A stretch of 10,000 nt of DNA, taken from Neocallimastix lanati (nom. inval.) (lineage: Eukaryota; Neocallimastigomycota; Neocallimastigomycetes; Neocallimastigales; Neocallimastigaceae). How positions within the stretch are numbered: position 1 is the stretch's first letter; each line of letters opens with the position of its first letter. The position numbers and the translations under genes are program-made. Positions 7,001-10,000 of this stretch are shown here, piece after piece. Location of the stretch: positions 2,242,501 to 2,252,500 of the forward strand of contig JACVTC010000005.1 of the NCBI GenBank assembly GCA_016946835.1, in the 5' to 3' direction. Under the pieces are notes generated by a model. That model was not told the DNA's origin and made no database searches. It was given only the letters and a program-made list of their open reading frames with translations.

Positions 7001-8184
7001 TGAAACAAGATAAGGAAAAGATGGATCAGGAAAAAGAAGAAATGAAGCGAGAAAAAGAAAAGATGGATCAAGAAAAAGAATCAGTAGAGCGTGAAAAAAA
7101 ATCATTAGAACAGGAAAAAGAAGCAAAGGAACTAGAAAATAAAAGAGGAATACAAGAAAATCCAAATATGTCAGAAATTAAAGAAATCCAATTAGAGAGA
7201 GAGAATTTAATAAAAGAATTAGAAGAACAAAAAAAATTAGTTGAAGAGTTAGAACATATAAGAGAAAAACAAAAAGAAGAGAGTCAAACAGAGAGAGAAA
7301 ATTTAATTAAAGAATTAGAAGAACAGAAAAGGTTGGTCGAAGAGTTAGAACATGTTAAGGAAAAGCAAAAAGAAATGAAACAATTAGAATTGGCGAAATT
7401 GAAAAATAAACCGAAAAAAACCAACAAAATACCAACGAAGAATGAAGAAAATAATAAGAATTTAAATAGTAAACAGAAAGAACAAGAAATATTACAAAAA
7501 AATCTAGAAGAAAATGAGCAACAGAAGAAAAGAGAAGCTGAGCAAACAGAGTTACAAAAGCAAAAAAAGAATGAATTAAAAAATTTACAGGAAAATAAAA
7601 AAGAGAGAGAGCAAAAAATAATGGAAGAGAAAAATAAAAAACGTTTGCAGACGCAACTAAAATCTTTCAATAAATTACTTAAAGAATACGAAGATCAAAA
7701 AGTATCTATGGAAGAACGAGAAGCAGAACAAAAAGTATTATTAGAAGAACAAAAAAACCAACTTAGAAAACGACTTTCGGAAGAAAGAAACGAAAGAGAA
7801 AGATTAAAAATGGAATGGATAAAAAAAGAAAAACAAGAACAAAAACAAAAAGAAGATTTAATTAATGAAATAGAAAATCAGAAACGCATGATAGAAAAAC
7901 TTAAAGAAACAGAGCATTTAAATTATGAAAACTTAAAAAAAGATTATGGAAAAAAAATGCACCTATATAAGAAAAAAGAAAAATCTGAGAATCAAAAGTT
8001 AATAAAAAATTTAGAAGAACAAAGAGATTTAATTGAAAAATTAGAGTATCTGTTAGAAAAAAAGAATAATATTAGGGGTTTACAGGAAAAAAGGGGAAAT
8101 TCAGAAAATAATAATTTAATACAAGGAAATGAATTAAAAAATTTAAAGAAAGAAAGAAAAGTTAACGAAAAAATAAATACATAA
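1093..8184 (+). CDS. Giant heptad-repeat, predicted all-helical protein, function unknown
   Basis: I do not recognise this as a named gene. The frame is open from 1003 to the TAA at 8182-8184. I start it at the first ATG (1093), giving 2363 residues; the open stretch before it lacks an ATG. Regions: residues 1-94 are Asn-rich; about 95-173 are a conventional coiled coil (NNLINELMNQKNDLINEL); 183-196 are an acidic cluster; about 205-300 are E/K/Q-rich helix. Residues about 304-2010 are 244 consecutive heptads (types EQEKENI, KQEKEDI, NQEKENI, GKEKENI). Residues 2011-2363 are ordinary coiled coil, including a tandem 32-residue repeat and a basic patch near 2104-2110 (NKPKKTNK). There is no signal peptide, transmembrane segment or catalytic motif. 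By composition it resembles trichohyalin-like or golgin-like proteins, but that reflects E/K/Q bias rather than homology. A structural rod, tether or spacer is the simplest inference. Codons are strongly A-ending, as in the AT-rich flanks. No intron is apparent. Confidence 0.85.
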   Translation: METLIKSLSNNSFSWEILNVNIVNNGNSNIKNNENESNYIQQEATLNILLHLKENKKKDKNNDNYNIEKFDLQEYIKINDRNEDETVPILELDNVKKKIEEQNNLINELMNQKNDLINELNNCKKKLEDQKVIIEIAENKDLETEELMKEIEQYKNIIDQQEKQIKDMKIKDDQENSLIYTNEDSDEDTDENKDEDIYLTKEDLQPSEREELVRGLENQERLVEELERIREEQRKKELLENEKLKKQIKNLQDLQLKYEEQEKNGLLLKQKEQEIIKQIQDEYEKQNNLMREREIEQNKLKEKMEQEKEKMDQQNEELKQKKENIEQEKENIEQEKENIEQEKEKLEQEKENIEKEKENIEQEKENIEQEKENIEKEKENIEQEKGEIEQEKEKIEQEKEEIKQEKEEIKQEKEDIKQEKEDIKQEKEEIKQEKEEIKQEKEDIKQEKEKLGKEKENIEQEKEKLGKEKEDIKQEKEDIKQEKEDIKQEKEDIKQEKEDIKQEKEDIKQEKEDIKQEKEDIKQEKENIEQEKEKIEQEKEKIEQEKEDIKQEKEDIKQEKEDIKQEKEDIKQEKEDIKQEKEDIKQEKEDIKQEKEDIKQEKEDIKQEKEDIKQEKENIEQEKEKIEQEKEDIKQEKEDIKQEKEKLGKEKENIEQEKENIEQEKENIEQEKENIEQEKDNIEQEKENIEQEKKNIEKEKENIEQEKENIEKEKENIEQEKENIEQEKENIEQEKENIKQEKENIKQEKENIEQEKDEMKEEKENIEQEKGEIKQEKENIEQEKENIEQEKENIEQEKKDIQQEKENIEQEKEDIQQEKDNIEQEKEDIQQEKDNIEQEKEDIKQEKENIEQEKKDIQQEKEKMEQEKEKMEHEKDDIKQEKEDIKQEKEDIKQEKEDIKQEKDDIKQEKEDIKQEKEDIKQEKEEIKQEKEEIKQEKDEIKQEKEDIKQEKEDIKQEKEDIKQEKEDIKQEKEDIKQEKEKLGKEKENIEQEKEDIKQEKENIKQEKKKIEQEKENIEQEKDDIEQEKENIEQEKEDIKQEKEKINQEKENIEREKDNIEQEKENIKQEKDDIQQEKENIEQEKEDIQQEKEKVKQEKEKIEQEKEDIQQEKENIEQEKEDIQQEKNNIEQEKENIEQEKEDIKQEKENIEQEKEDIQQEKDNIEQEKEKINQEKEDIKQEKEKINQEKENIEHEKDNIEQEKEDIKQEKENIKQEKEEIKQEKEDLKQEKEDIEKEKENIEKEKENIEKEKENIEKENENIEQEKENIEKEKGEIKQEKGEIKQEKEDIKQEKEDIKQEKEDIKQEKEDIKQEKEDIKQEKEDIKQEKEDIKQEKEDIKQEKEKLGKEKENIEQEKENIKQEKENIKQEKEDIKQEKEDIKQEKEDIKQEKEDIKQEKEDIKQEKEDIKQEKEDIKQEKEKLGKEKENIEQEKEDIKQEKEDIKQEKEDIKQEKEDIKQEKEDIKQEKEKLGKEKENIEQEKEDIKQEKENIKQEKENIEQEKENIKREKEDIQQEKEDIEQEKENIEQEKENIEQEKENIEQEKENIEQEKENIEQEKENIEQEKENIKQEKEDIKQEKEKINQEKENIEREKENIEQEKNNIEQEKESIEQEKENIEQEKENIEQEKEDIKQEKENIEQEKEEIKQEKENIEQEKEKINQEKENIEQEKENIEQEKEEIKQEKENINQEKENIDQEKENIDQEKENINQEKENIEQEKEDIKQEKEDIKQEKEIIEQEKEDIKQEKEDIKQEKENIEQEKENIEQEKENIEQEKENIEQEKENIEQEKENIEQEKEKINQEKEKINQEKENIEQEKENIEQEKEEIKQEKENIEREKDNIEQEKENINQEKENIEQEKEDIKQEKENIEQEKEDINQEKENIEQEKENIEQEKENIEQEKENIEQEKENINQEKENIEQEKENINQEKEKINQEKEDIKQEKEKIEQEKDEMKEDKEKMEQEKDEMKQDKEKMDQEKEEMKREKEKMDQEKESVEREKKSLEQEKEAKELENKRGIQENPNMSEIKEIQLERENLIKELEEQKKLVEELEHIREKQKEESQTERENLIKELEEQKRLVEELEHVKEKQKEMKQLELAKLKNKPKKTNKIPTKNEENNKNLNSKQKEQEILQKNLEENEQQKKREAEQTELQKQKKNELKNLQENKKEREQKIMEEKNKKRLQTQLKSFNKLLKEYEDQKVSMEEREAEQKVLLEEQKNQLRKRLSEERNERERLKMEWIKKEKQEQKQKEDLINEIENQKRMIEKLKETEHLNYENLKKDYGKKMHLYKKKEKSENQKLIKNLEEQRDLIEKLEYLLEKKNNIRGLQEKRGNSENNNLIQGNELKNLKKERKVNEKINT
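2002..7125 (+). repeat. Coding minisatellite: 244 in-register 21-bp units
   Basis: Each unit encodes seven residues with one aliphatic position (mostly Ile, sometimes Leu, Met or Val) in a field of E, K, Q, N and D. Checked core codons fall at exact multiples of 21 bp from 2002: 2023, 2044, 2065, 2443, 2485, 3031, 4039, 5131, 5362, 5509, 6916, 7084 and 7105. So 243 intervals carry no net register shift. All seven checked Leu-Gly (KLGK) units obey the same phase. The plus strand is overwhelmingly purine. Edges decay gradually: Met-core units at 2002-2023 and 6958-7075, then V and L cores, then loss of register at about 7126. The array grew by duplication of whole units and larger blocks. Confidence 0.95.
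7195..7386 (+). repeat. Two tandem 96-bp (32-residue) coding repeats
   Basis: Copies at 7195-7290 and 7291-7386 both encode ERENLIKELEEQK then LVEELEH, then REKQKE or KEKQKE. Amino acid identity is high over the first 28 residues and the copies diverge at the end. Synonymous differences (for example ATA/ATT, TTA/TTG, GTT/GTC) show this duplication is older than many of the 21-bp unit copies. Related single copies occur at about 1717-1790, 7858-7910 and 7999-8055 in the same protein. Confidence 0.85.
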
Positions 8185-8246
8185 ATATATATCTGATATA
8201 TATGTTTATTTTATAAATACAAAACTAATATGAATATATATAACAA

Positions 8247-8247
<1 letters not shown>

Positions 8248-8286
<39 letters not shown>
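8248..8286. repeat. (TTA)13 microsatellite
   Basis: Thirteen uninterrupted TTA units lie 63 bp after the stop codon of the large gene. A shortened, degenerate counterpart (GAATTATTATTCTTAT) precedes the second copy of the downstream duplication. The microsatellite therefore seems to have expanded in only one of the two copies. Confidence 0.9.
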
Positions 8287-8290
<4 letters not shown>

Positions 8291-8472
8291 TTATTTAAAA
8301 TTATGATATACATATTTATTTACTAAATTTATAGTTAAATACATTCTATTTATACATATTAACGTGTATATATATTTAATGAATTATTATTCTTATCTAT
8401 TTATTTAAACTTATGTACATATATTTACCTATTAAATATACAGTTAAATATATTCCATTTATACATATGTAT
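8287..8472 (+). repeat. Diverged direct duplication, offset about 110 bp
   Basis: Copy 1 (about 8287-8363) and copy 2 (about 8397-8472) both begin CTATTTATTTAAA. They share TACATAT, AGTTAAATA and ATTTATACATAT in the same order, with a few substitutions and 1-2 bp gaps. The similarity extends weakly upstream into the TTA microsatellite. This looks like an old local tandem duplication; no function is suggested. Confidence 0.7.
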
Positions 8473-8730
8473 AAAAAGATAATATTTTTATTTTTATTTT
8501 TATTTAAAAGAAAAAAAAAAAGATAATAAAATATCTGAAAGTATTTTTAAATTTCCCATCTCTTTTTTTTTTTTTTAATGTTTTTAATAATTTATTAATT
8601 CTTATATATAATAAATGTGTTTTAATGAATTGAATATTATATTTTGTATGTATTACTATCATAAATTAATTTTAAAATTAAATAAAAACAATACATTAAT
8701 GTCATATTATATATCTCTGTAATTGTTAAT

Positions 8731-9179
8731 GCAGAAAGCACTTTATCAGTGAAAGGATTAGTGTAGTTGTTCTTCCCTCGATGATGGTTCAAGAGATCAC
8801 TGAAAAGAAACCTATTATATACAACGGCGTATAAGGAGTGCCTTTCATATTAGCCTTGCTTAGAGAAATGTCCGTGTTGATGCCGAAATGGTATGGTAAA
8901 GAATCCAGTGAAAGTCGAAACCATTCACCCCTCCAGTGGGTGTAATCATTGGCGTATGGGCATATTATCATCAGTGCCTATGATTAAGTCGTAGCGTAGT
9001 ATCACCGGGGTTGGGTCCAATATGCTGCCAAGGGAAAGTCTTTTGGATACCACTGTGGTTTTATGATACCCCAGGATAGAAACCTCAAAGCATATTATAT
9101 GGCCATGTCGGGATCGAACCAAGGTTTCTACAGTAACATGTATTGTCCTTACCTGATTGAGCCAACACAGCGGCCCCAA
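8731..9179 (-). mobile_element. tRNA-derived SINE-like retroelement
   Basis: This block stands out sharply from its surroundings by its near-balanced base composition. On the minus strand it begins GGGGCCGCTGTG near 9177. An A-box-like TGGCTCAATCAGG follows at 9164-9152, and a canonical B box GGTTCGATCCC at 9120-9110, 31 nt further on, which is normal tRNA spacing. The tRNA-like head is degenerate: the acceptor stem does not pair properly and the T stem has a mismatch, so it is not a working tRNA. About 370 bp of unrecognised body follows, running into AT-rich sequence at about 8731-8700. No convincing long frame lies inside. A 5-bp GTCAT at 8701-8705 and 9180-9184 could be a short target-site duplication but is weak. 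I cannot assign it to a named SINE family. Confidence 0.6.
9110..9164 (-). promoter_or_regulatory. Internal pol III promoter (A and B boxes) of the SINE-like element
   Basis: The A box (9164-9152, TGGCTCAATCAGG) and B box (9120-9110, GGTTCGATCCC) match the TFIIIC-binding consensus of tRNA genes. The B box is essentially perfect. No T-run terminator of four or more T occurs on the minus strand just after the tRNA-like head, so transcription could pass into the element body, as expected for a SINE rather than a tRNA gene. Confidence 0.6.
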
Positions 9180-9263
9180 GTCATGGGTAATAACTTCATC
9201 GGTTTAAATAGATGATTAATCTATAAATTTATATAGTTCATACTAACTTATGATCAATATACT

Positions 9264-9280
9264 AAAAAAAAAAAAAAAAA
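9264..9280. repeat. A17 homopolymer
   Basis: Seventeen uninterrupted A, about 85 bp beyond the head end of the SINE-like block. On the minus strand it is a T run upstream of the element, so it is not the element's own poly-A tail. Confidence 0.75.
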
Positions 9281-9314
9281 TAAAGTATAATCTGAAAATA
9301 AGCATTTTTTCTCT

Positions 9315-9338
9315 GAATTAGTTGGCCTAGACTAATTC
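9315..9338. repeat. Small inverted repeat (8-bp arms)
   Basis: GAATTAGT (9315-9322) and ACTAATTC (9331-9338) are exact reverse complements around the 8-nt TGGCCTAG. The centre is unusually G/C-rich for this flank. It may be a fragment of a mobile element or a protein-binding site; neither can be shown. Confidence 0.4.
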
Positions 9339-9524
9339 CTAAATATTTTAATAAAGTTAATTTAATAATGATTATTATATATCATTATTTATTAATATTG
9401 AAATTCAAATAACTGAATTATTGAAATAGAAATTGAATTAAATTGAAATTCAATTATTATCTTAACATTAGTAAATTTAGTTGTATTTAATTTTCATTTT
9501 TCATTTGGTCTCGTACCATTTTTG

Positions 9525-9550
9525 ATACGATATTTTATTAAATACCGTAT
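9525..9550. repeat. Imperfect inverted repeat (10 of 11 arm pairs)
   Basis: ATACGATATTT (9525-9535) pairs with AAATACCGTAT (9540-9550) with one mismatch, around a TATT loop. A further TCGTA/TACGA pair (9511-9515, 9526-9530) overlaps it, so alternative hairpins are possible. Its role is unknown. Confidence 0.45.
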
Positions 9551-9817
9551 ATGTTAGTTGTGCGTTTATGCAAAAGGGAATTACTCCAAGAATATTATAT
9601 TACAATAATTATATTTATTTATTTACTTTTTATTTATTTATTTTTATTATTTTATTTATTATATTTTATCATATAAAAAATACATGTTGCAATTATTATT
9701 CATTAAAAAAAAAATATTTATTTATAAACTATTTTCATAATTATATTTTACTAATTTTATAAATATTATTTGTCGAAACACTAAAATTAATAAATATAAA
9801 TTTTCATAACTTTTTAC

Positions 9818-9899
9818 TTAAAATAGTTTTTAGATAATGTTAAACAATATGAATTAAAAATTATTCATATTGTTTAACATTATCTAAAAACTATTTTAA
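9818..9899. repeat. Perfect hairpin: 37-bp arms, 8-nt loop
   Basis: The left arm (9818-9854) and right arm (9863-9899) are exact reverse complements over all 37 positions, separated by TAAAAATT. Pairing stops immediately outside (C9817 against T9900). There is no visible transposase and no clear target-site duplication. It could be a solo foldback or MITE remnant, or a recent templated inversion (palindrome birth). The lack of any mismatch implies a recent origin or active correction. Confidence 0.9.
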
Positions 9900-10000
9900 T
9901 ATTAACACATTCAATCTCCGTTATAATTAATATAACTAATTTTGCTATATAATCAACAATTATTTAATATTTTAATTATTATTAGTAATAATAAATTATC

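Larger units (their letters stand above)
8185..8730. other. AT-rich 3' flank of the heptad-repeat gene
   Basis: No ORF or RNA gene is supported here. The stretch holds a (TTA)13 microsatellite and a diverged direct duplication, listed separately, plus poly-A/poly-T runs (8511-8521 and 8564-8576). Polyadenylation signals of the AATAAA kind are too common in this composition to pick one. Confidence 0.6.
9185..10000. other. AT-rich region without a supported gene
   Basis: No gene is supported here. The only open stretch (9568-9759, plus strand) encodes a Y/F/I/L-rich string that simply mirrors AT-rich DNA. Listed separately are an A17 tract, small inverted repeats and a perfect 37-bp-arm hairpin. 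The segment at about 9505-9590 is slightly richer in G and C than its neighbours and may be a worn transposon or gene remnant. Confidence 0.55.

Noticed and set aside
2028-7071. Many long minus-strand reading frames across the array (S/F/C-rich and F/L/I-rich proteins)
   Set aside because: They are mirror images of the purine-rich heptad units: the complement contains almost no stop triplets, so several antisense frames stay open. Their breaks follow unit types, not gene structure.
2002-7125. CRISPR array
   Set aside because: The repeats are directly tandem without spacers, in coding frame, and in a eukaryotic context.
6917-7670. Minus-strand frames opposite the C-terminal coiled coil
   Set aside because: They are antisense shadows of E/K/Q-rich codons, with no motif or independent signal.
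9101-9177. A functional tRNA gene on the minus strand
   Set aside because: The A and B boxes are present, but the acceptor arms do not pair, the T stem has a mismatch and the anticodon arm is short a base, so it is a tRNA-derived head only.
8789-9179. Two minus-strand frames inside the GC-richer block, taken as small genes
   Set aside because: They overlap the tRNA-like head and the body of the SINE-like element and show no domain. Composition alone explains the open frames.
9568-9762. 64-residue plus-strand frame rich in Y, F, I and L
   Set aside because: It is what random AT-rich DNA encodes, with no initiation context, homology or conserved motif.

Overview
This window looks like nuclear DNA from an extremely AT-rich eukaryote. 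The flanks are almost pure A and T, with long homopolymer runs and AT microsatellites. The leftmost gene shows a GT...AG intron of about 90 nt. One gene encodes a giant low-complexity protein, and there is a more GC-balanced block with tRNA-like pol III promoter boxes. The zinc ribbon at the left edge ends in a Gly-His pair, as in fungal Rrn7. Together with the base composition, this suggests an early-diverging, AT-rich fungus, with an anaerobic gut fungus (Neocallimastigomycota) as my first guess. Other AT-rich fungi or protists cannot be excluded from the sequence alone.

Layout from left to right. Positions 1-258 on the minus strand hold the first coding exon (91-258) and most or all of the first intron of a gene whose N-terminus is an Rrn7/TAF1B-type zinc ribbon (RNA polymerase I initiation factor family). 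Positions 259-1092 form a divergent intergenic region with a (TA)n run, an A21 tract, a TATA-like box, a 14-bp palindrome and two minimal upstream ORFs. Positions 1093-8184 on the plus strand are one uninterrupted gene for a protein of 2363 residues. Its middle (2002 to about 7125) is a single tandem array of 21-bp/7-residue units that never leaves register: 244 successive core positions at exact multiples of 21 bp. It is flanked by more ordinary coiled-coil sequence. Positions 8185-8730 are AT-rich 3' flank with a (TTA)13 microsatellite and a diverged direct duplication of about 75 bp. Positions 8731-9179 are a compositionally foreign block that reads on the minus strand as a tRNA-derived SINE-like retroelement. 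Positions 9185-10000 are AT-rich and gene-poor, but contain a perfect 37-bp-arm hairpin at 9818-9899.

The two genes are divergent and share an intergenic region of about 830 bp. Nothing in the sequence links their functions. The striking object is the heptad-array gene. Its nucleotide variants fall into linked unit types and higher-order blocks, so its amplification history can be read, and the predicted product is a very long, highly charged helical rod or spacer.
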